NCBI RefSeq assembly: GCF_038630985.1
Contig: NZ_CP152049.1
Coordinates: 3,739,501-3,803,500 of the forward strand
Source: Paenibacillus sp. FSL H8-0548
GTDB taxonomy: Bacteria; Bacillota; Bacilli; Paenibacillales; Paenibacillaceae
Reading direction: 5' to 3'
Length of the DNA: 64,000 bases
The notes under the pieces are model-generated. The model had not been told where the DNA came from, made no database searches, and saw only the letters and a program-made list of their open reading frames with translations. A program made the position numbers and the translations under genes. Positions 36,153 to 44,545 of the stretch are shown piece by piece (positions within the stretch are counted from its first letter, which is position 1; every line of letters starts with the position of its first letter).

Positions 36153-38306
36153 CTATTGCTGTTCAATGCTTGAATACGTTAAGCGCAGCGGTCTAATGTT
36201 AACGGTTGAGGTTTTAAAACCAGGCATTTTACAATTCGGATCAAGATCTGGACTTGTTGCTTTATTAACATTTTGGACTCCACCCCAATGCATGGGCACG
36301 AATAACGTATCTTCTCTTATTTTTTCGGTATATCGACTTCGTACGCTAAAGCTGCCTCTGCGTGAAGTTACCTCCACCCACTCACCATCTTCTATATTAT
36401 ATCTTTTGGCTGTACGTGGATGGATTTCAATGTAGTTTTCAATATTTCTGGCGGCTAAGGTAGGGCTTCTATGCGTTTGAACTCCAGTCAAATAATGTGC
36501 GAGTACTCTTCCGTTCGTCATCGTAAGCGGAAAATCACCGTTAGGCGTTTCATTCGGCTTTTGGCTGGATACAGGCACGAATAGCGCTCTGCCATCCGAA
36601 TGGGCAAATGATTTCTCGAACATCATGCCTTGATTGCCTTCTTCCTGAGTGCTAGGGCAGGGCCAGTAAACTCCACCTTCCCTCCGTAATCGGTCATACG
36701 TTATGCCATAATAATCGGCAACACCACCGCGGCTAGCTACTCTAAGCTCATCAAAAATTCGCTCTACATTCGTGTATGAAAAATACCGCTGCTTCCCTAG
36801 TCCCTCCGCAATGTCGCATAAAATCGACCAATCATGCCTTGTCTCCCCAGGAGCAGCTGCTGTCGATTCACGCAGAAGCACCCGTCCTTCAAGATTGGTT
36901 AATGTCCCGTCGTTTTCTAGATAAGCGGTTATAGGCAGTACAACATCTGCCATGCGAGCCGTTTCAGACAGGAACATGTCTGCTACCACTAGAAAATCTA
37001 AACCTGCTAATCCTTCCTCTACAAAATCAGCGTTCGGATTCGAGACGACAGGATTCGAGCCCATAACGAACAAGGAGCGAATCGTCTTCTGATGAATAAG
37101 CTCCATCATTTCATAGGCAGATACCCCCTTGCGAGGGAGCTCTGACGGATCAATTCCCCACACGCTGGAAACGTAAGCGCGATCCTGCTCATCCTCAATA
37201 CTCCGATAGCCGGGCAATTGGTCGCTTTTTTGTCCATGCTCCCGTCCCCCTTGCCCATTGCCTTGTCCGGTAATTGCTCCATAGCCGCAGCCGGGCTTGC
37301 CGATCTTCCCCGTTGCAAGGACAAGATTTAGAAAGTTTCGTACCGCCATATGCCCATCCGTCTGCTGCTCAACACCGCGCGCGGTGAAAATGATGCCCGT
37401 TTCCGCTTGCCCATAGGCAAGAGCTGCCTTTCGAAGAGCAGCCTCCTTCAAGCCAGTAAGCTCAGCCACCTCATGCAGATTTATCGATGCCATATGCTCC
37501 TTAAGCTCGTCGAATCCATTCGTTCTATTATGGATAAAGGACTCATCCAGCAGCTTCTCATCCAACAGTACCTTCAATAGGCCATTAGCAAGCGCGGCAT
37601 CTGTACCTGGCTTTAACTGCAAGTGAATATCAGCGATAGCCGCCGTAGCCGTTACCCTTGGATCAATTACAATAATGACGGCTCCATTTTCCTTTGCTTT
37701 ATTGAAATAAGGCATTAGCGTCGGCTGGCATTCAGCGATATTCGTACCGGCTAATATAATGCACCGAGCAAGTGGAATATCGGATAGTCTACAGGTTAAA
37801 CCGCGATCAACACCAAAGGCTTTATTGCCTGCGGATGCGGCAGCTGACATGCAGAATCGGCCATTGTAGTCCACATGCTTCGTTCGAAGGGCTACTCTAG
37901 CAAACTTGCCAAGCAGATAGGCTGTTTCATTAGTAAGCGAGCCTCCGCCATAAACACCGAGTGAATCAGAACCATAGGTTTTGCTAATCGATTCAAGCTT
38001 ATTCACAATCGTAAATATCGCCGTTTCCCAAGAGACAGGGACATGCTGTCCATTTTGCATGATTAGAGGCTGGAGAATACGATTGGAGCTGACCGCATGC
38101 TGATGGGCGTTCATTCCCTTCACACATAAGCGTCCTTCTGAGGCTGCATTAGGAAGACCTTCAATTGCATACTTGAAGCGGCGCGAGCCTGGAATCGGCA
38201 GCTCTTTCGTAATGCGCATTTTGCATTGCACACTGCAAAACGGACATTGTGTATCTATAACTTCAATCGCACCTTGTCGATCAGCTGTATTCGTCAATTG
38301 CCGCAT
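36153..38306 (-). CDS. nasC: Assimilatory nitrate reductase catalytic subunit
   Basis: A 717-residue molybdopterin-guanine-dinucleotide enzyme reducing nitrate to nitrite in the cytosol. The N-terminal [4Fe-4S] site is Cys21-x2-Cys24-x3-Cys28 (CPFCSVQC) plus Cys in GRLCVKGMN. The NasA/NarB-type segments HVDYNGRFCMSAAASAGNKAFGVDRG (the Mo-ligand Cys would be in GRFCMSAA), GSNPVVSNPN, DVVLPITAYLENDGTLTNLEGRVLL, and the C-terminal MPT domain ending VPMHWGGVQNVNKAT are clear. No TAT signal is seen, consistent with the assimilatory type. It overlaps nasB by 13 bp, so translation is coupled. No nitrite reductase gene is in the window. Confidence 0.95.
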   Translation of the reverse strand: MRQLTNTADRQGAIEVIDTQCPFCSVQCKMRITKELPIPGSRRFKYAIEGLPNAASEGRLCVKGMNAHQHAVSSNRILQPLIMQNGQHVPVSWETAIFTIVNKLESISKTYGSDSLGVYGGGSLTNETAYLLGKFARVALRTKHVDYNGRFCMSAAASAGNKAFGVDRGLTCRLSDIPLARCIILAGTNIAECQPTLMPYFNKAKENGAVIIVIDPRVTATAAIADIHLQLKPGTDAALANGLLKVLLDEKLLDESFIHNRTNGFDELKEHMASINLHEVAELTGLKEAALRKAALAYGQAETGIIFTARGVEQQTDGHMAVRNFLNLVLATGKIGKPGCGYGAITGQGNGQGGREHGQKSDQLPGYRSIEDEQDRAYVSSVWGIDPSELPRKGVSAYEMMELIHQKTIRSLFVMGSNPVVSNPNADFVEEGLAGLDFLVVADMFLSETARMADVVLPITAYLENDGTLTNLEGRVLLRESTAAAPGETRHDWSILCDIAEGLGKQRYFSYTNVERIFDELRVASRGGVADYYGITYDRLRREGGVYWPCPSTQEEGNQGMMFEKSFAHSDGRALFVPVSSQKPNETPNGDFPLTMTNGRVLAHYLTGVQTHRSPTLAARNIENYIEIHPRTAKRYNIEDGEWVEVTSRRGSFSVRSRYTEKIREDTLFVPMHWGGVQNVNKATSPDLDPNCKMPGFKTSTVNIRPLRLTYSSIEQQ

Positions 38307-40441
38307 AGGCTCTCACCTAGCCTTTCATCACTTTTATTCGTGATAGTCGCTGCCGCTTGCTCGACAAGCTCTATACGATAATCTAAGTCAAGTACCGATT
38401 CTCTTATGTTTGCAAGCCCTTCTCTCTCGATCCATTTCCAAAGCGGCTCACCAAATTCTGCATTTTCACGGTAAAGCTGAAGACAGGAAATAAACAGCTC
38501 GACAGCTAATCGATCAGAGTCGGCAATACCAATAAGCTGACCTTGCTTCACGGGATGCTCTGCATGGCCGCCAGCGTATACCTCCCAGCCCGCTGGAGAT
38601 CCGCAGATACCTACATCATGGACGAGCACGCCAGCAGATATATGAATGCTAGATGCGACTGCTGCGCGGACAGGTGCCGGAAATGGCAGGTCCGTACAAT
38701 AGTATTTCAACTGAGAGCCGACATAGCTTGAATGAAAATGGGCGTCTGTATCTTTTTCTGACCCGGAATGTACATCGACTGAGAAATGATTCCTTCCCCT
38801 CTTTGTTCCGCCAGCTATTGCCGCATTAACTTCCTTTGAATTTGGATAATAAAGAGCTGAATAATAGCGTATTGCTGATAAACAAAGGGAACACTCGCCG
38901 AGTCTGATTGAACCGAGCTCTTCTCTGATTTTATTTATAGAGTGGTCATGAGTGGTTTTCATATAAGCTTTAAGCATGTCGTGACTGATCTCAGCACAGC
39001 TGCAGATCGGTGAAATGATGAGAGCTCCCGCCTCTCGATCATGTGAGAGCGCATAGCGCACGATTGCTTCAACCATCGGGCGACAGCCTCCGCAAGAGCT
39101 TGATGCCTTCGTACGATCACGGACCTGCTCAACCGATTGCAGCCCATCTTCCATTACCGCGCACATAATTGCTGATTTATTTACGGCATTGCATGCGCAG
39201 ACCGTCTCGCGATCAGACATGCTTGCAACTATATGATCGCTATCGCTTTGGTCATCAGCCTTTGCGGTCGTTAGCTCGGCAACCGGCGCGCCTCTTTTGA
39301 CTAAGCCCAGCAATGCCGTTCCTTCCGACGTCTGACCAAATAGAATGGCGCCGCTCACCTTTCCATCCTTCATCGTTACTTTTTTGTAGGTGCCATGGAT
39401 GCCGTCATATATTTGAATCGCTGTATCTGCCTCACCCGATTGAATTTGGCCTACCGAGAACACCTCTACCCCGGAAACTTTAAGCTGTGCATAGGGGATA
39501 GAACCTGTATAGGGCTCTGTATGGTTTCCACATAGGGTACCTGCCAGCACCTTCCCTTGCTCATATAGCGGTGCAACGAGTCCATAGGCAACCCCGCGGT
39601 GCTCTGCGCACTCACCAACCGCATAAATGGATGGGACACTCGTTCTCATGTAGTCATCAACGATAATCGCTCTATTCGTTTCTATGCCGCTTTGTTTGGC
39701 AAGTGCAATGTTCGGCCGAATTCCGACAGAGATAACGATTAAATCTGCCTCTATCGTGCTGCCATTCGTAAACCGAATCCCTTTGGCGCGATTTAGCCCA
39801 ATGATACTCTCTGTTTCCTTGCTTAATGAGAATCGCATGCCCTGCTGCTCTAATTCCTTGCGCAGCATGTCTGCGGCTATGACATCAAGCTGTCGATTCA
39901 TTAAATAGGGCGCATTATGGATAACCTCTGTTTGCATGCCAAGATTTAATAGACCGCGTGCAGCTTCAAGTCCTAGCAAGCCGCCGCCGATGACTGCTGC
40001 TCGCTTGTATTTTTTCGCATACGCAAACATCGTCGCACAATCTTCCATGCTGCGAAACGAAATAACTCCCGATTTATGGACACCTGTTATAGGAGGGATA
40101 AAGGCAGAAGAGCCCGTTGCAATAATAAGGTGATCATATTCTGCACAAATGCCAGACAAGGTGGTTACCTGCTTCGTATTCGTATCAATCTGAACGACAG
40201 TCTCACCTGTAAATAAGCGAATATTTCGCTCCTCATACCAGGACCAGTCATTAATTACGATACTGTCAATTGAAGAATCCCCTTGCAGCACCTTTGACAA
40301 TAATATGCGGTTATAATTGGGATGCTTCTCACTGCCAAACACCGTTATTTGAAACTTTGACGGCGACAGCTTTATAATTTCATCCAGGCATTTAATGCCT
40401 GCCATGCCATTTCCGATTACAATTAACTTTTCTCTACTCAT
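38294..40441 (-). CDS. nasB: Nitrate reductase electron-transfer subunit (NasB-like, NirB-related)
   Basis: A 715-residue flavoprotein that probably passes NAD(P)H electrons to NasC. An FAD-binding VIGNGMAGIKCLDEI starts it; LIIATGSSAFIPPI and an NAD-binding AAVIGGGLLGLEAARGLLNLG follow. A BFD-type [2Fe-2S] site (CACN near residue 420 and CGGC about 33 later) comes next. A C-terminal region similar to the sulphite/nitrite-reductase half-domain has a VGICGSPAGWEVYAGG tail. The siroheme-cluster motif expected just before it (SGCPRNC type) is absent; the stretch reads ASSIHISAGVLVHD. So this is a diaphorase subunit, not a nitrite reductase. It follows moeA by 28 bp. Confidence 0.88.
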   Translation of the reverse strand: MSREKLIVIGNGMAGIKCLDEIIKLSPSKFQITVFGSEKHPNYNRILLSKVLQGDSSIDSIVINDWSWYEERNIRLFTGETVVQIDTNTKQVTTLSGICAEYDHLIIATGSSAFIPPITGVHKSGVISFRSMEDCATMFAYAKKYKRAAVIGGGLLGLEAARGLLNLGMQTEVIHNAPYLMNRQLDVIAADMLRKELEQQGMRFSLSKETESIIGLNRAKGIRFTNGSTIEADLIVISVGIRPNIALAKQSGIETNRAIIVDDYMRTSVPSIYAVGECAEHRGVAYGLVAPLYEQGKVLAGTLCGNHTEPYTGSIPYAQLKVSGVEVFSVGQIQSGEADTAIQIYDGIHGTYKKVTMKDGKVSGAILFGQTSEGTALLGLVKRGAPVAELTTAKADDQSDSDHIVASMSDRETVCACNAVNKSAIMCAVMEDGLQSVEQVRDRTKASSSCGGCRPMVEAIVRYALSHDREAGALIISPICSCAEISHDMLKAYMKTTHDHSINKIREELGSIRLGECSLCLSAIRYYSALYYPNSKEVNAAIAGGTKRGRNHFSVDVHSGSEKDTDAHFHSSYVGSQLKYYCTDLPFPAPVRAAVASSIHISAGVLVHDVGICGSPAGWEVYAGGHAEHPVKQGQLIGIADSDRLAVELFISCLQLYRENAEFGEPLWKWIEREGLANIRESVLDLDYRIELVEQAAATITNKSDERLGESLCGN

Positions 40442-40469
40442 CTCTGCTCACATCCACTCGCGCAATATG

Positions 40470-41735
40470 CTAAATCGAAAGCGTAATCCAGCGAACCTCC
40501 TCTCCAGCAGCAGCTCCAGCGCCTCCTGCTTTAATAAGCATAAGAGCATTAGCTCTTGCAAAGGCAGCGATATTCCCGGATTTATCATTGCGCAGCGGCT
40601 CGACCAGCCACTCTTTTTCATGACGATAAACGAAGGCTCTTGCATATCGCGGGTAAGGCGATGGTTTTGGAATCGAATCGATTAAACGTCCCTCCATCCA
40701 CTCAGAACGATAATCATTTCTTCCAGAAGCCTTCAAAACAATGGGACGCAGCAGCAGCTCAACACCTGTAAAGCAAGCCGATGGATTGCCAGACAGGCAA
40801 ATCATGAGCTTCGATCCCAATAGATAGGCTGATGTCGGTGTTCCTGGCCTCATAAGCACCTTCGTGAACAAAGGTGACCCGCCAATGCTCTCGGCCGCTC
40901 GCTTCACGAAATCATAGTCCCCTACGGAGACGCCGCCTATGGTCACCACTAAATCTGCTGTATCAAGAGCAGCTTTCATAGCCGCCTCAATCGTGAACTG
41001 ACAATCGGCAATTGGAGCTTGACGGATTACGTTTGCTCCAAGCTCACGCAGCCGCGCACTTACCATGAAGCTGTTTGCATCGAAAATACTGCCAGCCTGA
41101 AGAGATTCTCCTGGCAAAGCCAATTCATCTCCTACAGGTATAATGGCAACCACAGGTTTTCTATAGACTGTTATGCTATCTTGGCCAAAAGAGGCTAACA
41201 CCGCGATTTCCTTGGCCTTGATCGCCGTACCTCGGTAAAGCATCTTCATACCTTGCGGAACATCTTCGCCTTTCTCCGCGATATGCTGCCCTTTTGGACA
41301 AGCACGATCAATTTGTATAGCAGGATAACTGCGCAGTCCTCTACGCTCTTGCACTGTCTCTTGCATAACAATCGCATCATAGCCTGTGGGGACAGGCGCA
41401 CCAGTAAATATACGGACAGAATCCAATAACTCCGGTTCTGACGAATTGGATGGATTCCATTGTCCGGCTCGAATTTCATCACTAACTTTCAACAGCACGG
41501 GTTGCTCCTTGGAAGCATGAATAGAAGAAGCGGAAAAAATCGCATAACCATCCATAGCTGCACGGCGAAAAGGCGGTAAGGAGAACGGACTTTCAAAGTC
41601 TAAAGCAAGTACACGGGATAATGAATCCTCTAAAGGAGTTTCTTCCATAAGAGGCTCCCTTACTTCTCTTGCCATCTTCATAACGGCTTTGGATACAGAA
41701 GCTGTCAGCGGCTCTGCCGCGGTTACGATCGACAT
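40470..41735 (-). CDS. moeA: Molybdopterin molybdotransferase MoeA
   Basis: A 421-residue enzyme inserting molybdate into adenylylated molybdopterin. Features: N-terminal LEDSLSRVLALDFESPFSLPPFRRAAMDGYA (PF.RsaMDGYA signature near residue 60), FTGAPVPTGYDAIVMQE near 115, the Moco-binding VTIGGVSVGDYDFVK near 245, and LMICLSGNPSACFTGVELLLRP. It is the first gene of a moeA-nasB-nasC operon, supplying cofactor for the reductase it is transcribed with. AGGGGAGGG precedes the ATG. Expression is probably gated by the leader at 41777-41840. Confidence 0.95.
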   Translation of the reverse strand: MSIVTAAEPLTASVSKAVMKMAREVREPLMEETPLEDSLSRVLALDFESPFSLPPFRRAAMDGYAIFSASSIHASKEQPVLLKVSDEIRAGQWNPSNSSEPELLDSVRIFTGAPVPTGYDAIVMQETVQERRGLRSYPAIQIDRACPKGQHIAEKGEDVPQGMKMLYRGTAIKAKEIAVLASFGQDSITVYRKPVVAIIPVGDELALPGESLQAGSIFDANSFMVSARLRELGANVIRQAPIADCQFTIEAAMKAALDTADLVVTIGGVSVGDYDFVKRAAESIGGSPLFTKVLMRPGTPTSAYLLGSKLMICLSGNPSACFTGVELLLRPIVLKASGRNDYRSEWMEGRLIDSIPKPSPYPRYARAFVYRHEKEWLVEPLRNDKSGNIAAFARANALMLIKAGGAGAAAGEEVRWITLSI

Positions 41736-41776
41736 ATTATCCCTCCCCTGTCACTAGTTGATTTCAAAATAAACAG

Positions 41777-41840
41777 AAAAATCCCTTTCCCGTAAATGGG
41801 AAAAGGCATCGTTGCCGCATGAGTTGGCACGCCACTGTGC
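41777..41840 (-). promoter_or_regulatory. ANTAR-type two-hairpin antitermination leader of moeA-nasB-nasC
   Basis: Read on the minus strand. P1 at 41840-41827 is GCAC, loop AGTGGC, GTGC. P2 at 41816-41805 is GGC, loop AACGAT, GCC. The terminator at 41807-41777 is GCCTTTTCCC, ATTTAC, GGGAAAGGG, then ATTTTT. Both loops are hexamers with A at position 1 and G at position 4, the known ANTAR recognition pattern. The 3' arm of P2 (GCC) is also the start of the terminator stem, so P2 and terminator exclude each other. An ANTAR protein (NasR/NasT type) encoded elsewhere should stabilise P1-P2 and permit read-through. Confidence 0.7.
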
Positions 41841-41860
41841 TCGACTCGTTCTATAGTGTA

Positions 41861-41900
41861 AGATTAATCCACGATCAAGCTAATGTCAACAAAAATGACA
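41861..41900 (-). promoter_or_regulatory. GlnR/TnrA-type box and promoter, moeA side
   Basis: TGTCAACAAAAATGACA at 41884-41900 fits TGTNA-N7-TNACA exactly. On the minus strand its distal half gives a TTGACA -35 (41889-41884), 17 bp before TAATCT (41866-41861), a weak -10. An alternative is TTGATC with TATAGA (41855-41850). Either would start the transcript just upstream of P1. Confidence 0.6.
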
Positions 41901-41933
41901 CGGGTTATCGTTACAATCAAATAAAAATATTAA

Positions 41934-41973
41934 TGTTATATATATTGACATATACATTACGTATACATATAAT
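41934..41973 (+). promoter_or_regulatory. GlnR/TnrA-type box and SigA promoter, nasA side
   Basis: TGTTATATATATTGACA at 41934-41950 fits TGTNA-N7-TNACA. Its last six bases are a perfect TTGACA -35 (41945-41950), with 17 bp and a perfect TATAAT at 41968-41973. The box start is exactly 50 bp from the moeA-side box. The box covers the -35, so direct binding should repress, unless activation works from the other box. Confidence 0.7.
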
Positions 41974-42014
41974 TCGAGTTGAGGTTACAACTTAGTAATC
42001 CAAATACGTGAGGG

Positions 42015-42087
42015 TGCACAATGATGTGCAGCCGATGGCAATGAGGCCGCTTTTCGTTCCTGTATAAGGACGGATTGCGGCTTTTTT
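42015..42087 (+). promoter_or_regulatory. ANTAR-type two-hairpin antitermination leader of nasA
   Basis: P1 at 42015-42030 is TGCAC, loop AATGAT, GTGCA (extendable by GG/CC past a mismatch). P2 at 42036-42049 is TGGC, loop AATGAG, GCCG. Both hexaloops have A1 and G4. The terminator runs 42046-42087: GCCGC...GCGGC with an inner CGT.CCT/AGGACG helix and then TTTTTT. Its 5' arm is the 3' arm of P2, so the two structures are exclusive. This is the textbook layout for nitrate-responsive ANTAR antitermination. Confidence 0.75.
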
Positions 42088-42115
42088 AATTAAAGAGGAT
42101 AAGGGAGAGATTGGG

Positions 42116-43357
42116 ATGGAGAGAAAAGGATTTTGGCAAAGCGGTCACAAGCCAACATTATTTAGCGCGTTTTTGTATTTTGACATGAGCTTTATGATTT
42201 GGGTGTTAATTGGCCCGCTCAGCGTAATTATTGCAGCAGATTATCCGATGGACCCTGTTCAAAAAGCAAATTTGGTAGCACTTCCTATTTTAGGAGGCTC
42301 TATTTTAAGATTAGTATTAGGTTTTATGACAGATTATATTGGACCTAAACGAACGGCACAATTCGGAATGCTCTTTACCATTATCCCGCTAGTCATGGGC
42401 TGGAAATTCGTACATTCTTTGGATCATCTTTATATTGTTGCGCTTTTGCTCGGTGTTGCCGGCGCATCGTTTGCAGCAGCCCTGCCGCTTGCCAGCCAGT
42501 GGTATTCCAAAGAGCATCAAGGCCTTGCCATGGGTATTGCTGGAGCCGGAAATAGCGGAACGGTCATTTCCACCTTGTTTGCTAACCGTCTGGCCCAGCA
42601 TTATGGCAGCTGGGAAGTCGTTTTTGGACTTGCGATTATTCCAATCGTTATCGTTTTTATTATCTTCACAATTTTCGCGAAAAACAGTCCGAATCGCCCT
42701 GCCCCGAAGAAGCTATCGCAATATGCGCAAGTTTTAAAGCAAGGTGATGCTTGGATATTCTGTGCTTTTTATTGTGTGACCTTCGGCGGCTTCGTCGGAC
42801 TCGCCAACTATCTAACCATATTCTTCAATACACAATATGGACTTTCACCAGTTAGGGCAGCAGACTTTACCACCTTTTGCGTCATCGCAGGCAGCTTCTT
42901 TAGGCCGATTGGCGGCTACTTGTCTGATCGAATTGGCGGTGCGCGAATGCTGACGCTGCTTTATGCTGGCGCTGGAATCATGCTTGCAGCTGTTGCTTCT
43001 ATGCCTGCATTGCCCGTTGTCATTACCATGTTGTTCATCGGCATGATGTGTCTAGGAGCTGGAAACGGCTCGGTATTTCAGCTTGTCCCGCAGCGCTTTG
43101 GCAGCGAGCTTGGACTCATGACTGGCATAATCGGGGCAGCCGGCGGTTTAGGCGGGTATGCACTGCCGCTAATACTCGGGAAGCTCTACCAAACAACTGG
43201 TTCGTACACGTCTGGCTTTCTGATTTTAAGCTTAGTAACACTTGGATCTCTTACTCTGCTGGTCGTTATGCAGTCCAAATGGAAGCACAAATGGATGGCC
43301 AAAGGAGGAAAAGCAAAGTTGGATACCCTCTCCGAGGCATCCCAAGCTAACCTCTAG
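42116..43357 (+). CDS. nasA: Nitrate/nitrite MFS transporter (NasA/NarK family)
   Basis: A 413-residue, 12-helix major facilitator protein importing nitrate. It has the N-terminal FDMSFMIWVLIGPLSVIIAADYPMDPVQKANLVALPILGGSILRLVLGFMTDYIGPKRT (with the substrate-pocket Arg in ILRL), a nitrate signature GAGNSGTVISTLFANRLAQHYG near residue 145, and GNGSVFQLVPQRFGSELGLMTGIIGAAGGLGGYALP near 320. It is divergent from moeA-nasB-nasC, and both are preceded by related leaders and nitrogen-control boxes, so transport and reduction are co-regulated. AAGGGAGAG precedes the ATG. Confidence 0.95.
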   Translation: MERKGFWQSGHKPTLFSAFLYFDMSFMIWVLIGPLSVIIAADYPMDPVQKANLVALPILGGSILRLVLGFMTDYIGPKRTAQFGMLFTIIPLVMGWKFVHSLDHLYIVALLLGVAGASFAAALPLASQWYSKEHQGLAMGIAGAGNSGTVISTLFANRLAQHYGSWEVVFGLAIIPIVIVFIIFTIFAKNSPNRPAPKKLSQYAQVLKQGDAWIFCAFYCVTFGGFVGLANYLTIFFNTQYGLSPVRAADFTTFCVIAGSFFRPIGGYLSDRIGGARMLTLLYAGAGIMLAAVASMPALPVVITMLFIGMMCLGAGNGSVFQLVPQRFGSELGLMTGIIGAAGGLGGYALPLILGKLYQTTGSYTSGFLILSLVTLGSLTLLVVMQSKWKHKWMAKGGKAKLDTLSEASQANL

Positions 43358-43380
43358 CCCATAGGATAATCGTAGATATT

Positions 43381-43432
43381 AAAGAATACCCTTAGATAAG
43401 ATGCAGCTTGTTTATCTAAGGGTATTCTTTTC
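43381..43432. terminator. Bidirectional terminator between nasA and the rpiA operon
   Basis: AAAGAATACCCTTAGATAA (43381-43399) pairs perfectly with TTATCTAAGGGTATTCTTT (43412-43430), a 19-bp stem between convergent genes. Confidence 0.87.
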
Positions 43433-43436
43433 TCGT

Positions 43437-43625
43437 TTATTTGCGTTTTCTTCTCCGCTTTATGAGCTCCATTGACTCTAATGCTCCAATAAAAAAGACA
43501 AATAATATAAACATAATAACAGCCTTCTGACCCGCTATGAGGTTAAAGGACGAAGCAAGCACGGCAGTCGCTCCTACCACAATTATTCCAAGGACAGAGA
43601 GCCTCCAGCCTGTAAACATAGGCAT
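43437..43625 (-). CDS. Small two-helix membrane protein
   Basis: 62 residues with two hydrophobic helices (LSVLGIIVVGATAVLASSFNLI and AVIMFILFVFFIGALESM) and a basic tail KRRRKRK. This predicts both ends facing the cytosol. AAGGAG lies 6 nt before the ATG, and the gene starts 10 bp after the rpiA stop, so it is co-transcribed with rpiA. I do not recognise the family. Confidence 0.7.
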   Translation of the reverse strand: MPMFTGWRLSVLGIIVVGATAVLASSFNLIAGQKAVIMFILFVFFIGALESMELIKRRRKRK

Positions 43626-43635
43626 ATATCACTCC

Positions 43636-44304
43636 TTATTTCGTAAGCTCACGAACGGAGCCGTCCATGTAACCTACGATTACTTGCGTAGCCATATCTA
43701 TAAATAGGCCGTTGTCTACGACTCCAGCAATTAAATTCAGTGTTTGATGAAGCTCCACTGGCTTCTCAATCGTTCCAAAATGACAATCCACGATAAAATT
43801 CCCATTGTCCGTCCTATACGCGTGATCACCCGATACACGCTGCACAGTCTCTGCTCCAAGCTTCTGCAGCTTTTTGATCGTCATTTCATAGCCGAATGGA
43901 ATAACCTCCACAGGCAAAGGGAATTTGCCTAATTGATCGACTATTTTGCTCTCGTCAACGATGATAATCAACTGCTTGCTTGCTGATGCTACAATTTTCT
44001 CGCGGAGCAGCGCACCACCTCCACCTTTCGTAAGATTCCAATTGCAATCAACCTCATCTGCACCATCTATAGTCACATCAATCAGATCAATCTCTGCGGG
44101 AGAAAGCAAGCTTATGCCGAGCTCCCTCGCCAACTCCTCCGATTGCGTAGAGGTTGCGATCGCTCTGACCGATAGACCCTCTTTCACTCGTTTGCCGATT
44201 TTTTGTATCGCCCAATATGCTGTCGAGCCTGTTCCCAAGCCGACGATCATCCCATCTTTTACAAATTCAACAGCTCTTTCTGCAGCAATTCTTTTGGATT
44301 CCAT
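43636..44304 (-). CDS. rpiA: Ribose-5-phosphate isomerase A
   Basis: A 222-residue enzyme interconverting ribose-5-P and ribulose-5-P. Hallmarks are the phosphate loop GLGTGSTAYWAI near residue 22, DVTIDGADEVDCNWNLTKGGGGALLREKIVA (catalytic Asp/Lys region near 75-105) and VDESKIVDQLG, then VSGDHAYRTDNGNFIVDCHFG. It complements the pentose phosphate genes at 3.5-9.2 kb but is unlinked to them and has its own operon with the small membrane protein. Confidence 0.96.
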   Translation of the reverse strand: MESKRIAAERAVEFVKDGMIVGLGTGSTAYWAIQKIGKRVKEGLSVRAIATSTQSEELARELGISLLSPAEIDLIDVTIDGADEVDCNWNLTKGGGGALLREKIVASASKQLIIIVDESKIVDQLGKFPLPVEVIPFGYEMTIKKLQKLGAETVQRVSGDHAYRTDNGNFIVDCHFGTIEKPVELHQTLNLIAGVVDNGLFIDMATQVIVGYMDGSVRELTK

Positions 44305-44545
44305 TTATACACCTCTATTTTTTTGATCACTTCCGTGATTTACTTACGCATCCCACTTATTATAGCTATTTTCTCGAAATATAGGTCGAACGACTGTAAA
44401 TAAATTTAAAAAAACACCTCACTCGGATGATCGCTATTTATGTCGTTAATTATTTAATTTCACCTGCAACAAGCGACAAACATCACATTAAATATCTGAT
44501 AGAATTTTCAATAGGTTGTCCCAACACAGAATAGGAGCGCTGATC

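Noticed and set aside
41736..42115. Moco riboswitch in the moeA/nasA intergenic region
   Set aside because: Neither leader shows the multi-helix Moco RNA core. Both are fully explained by two hexaloop hairpins plus a terminator.
44371..44400. Possible fifth copy of the dispersed element (TTCTCGAAATATAGG)
   Set aside because: Only about 15 bp match and neither hairpin is present; too short to count.
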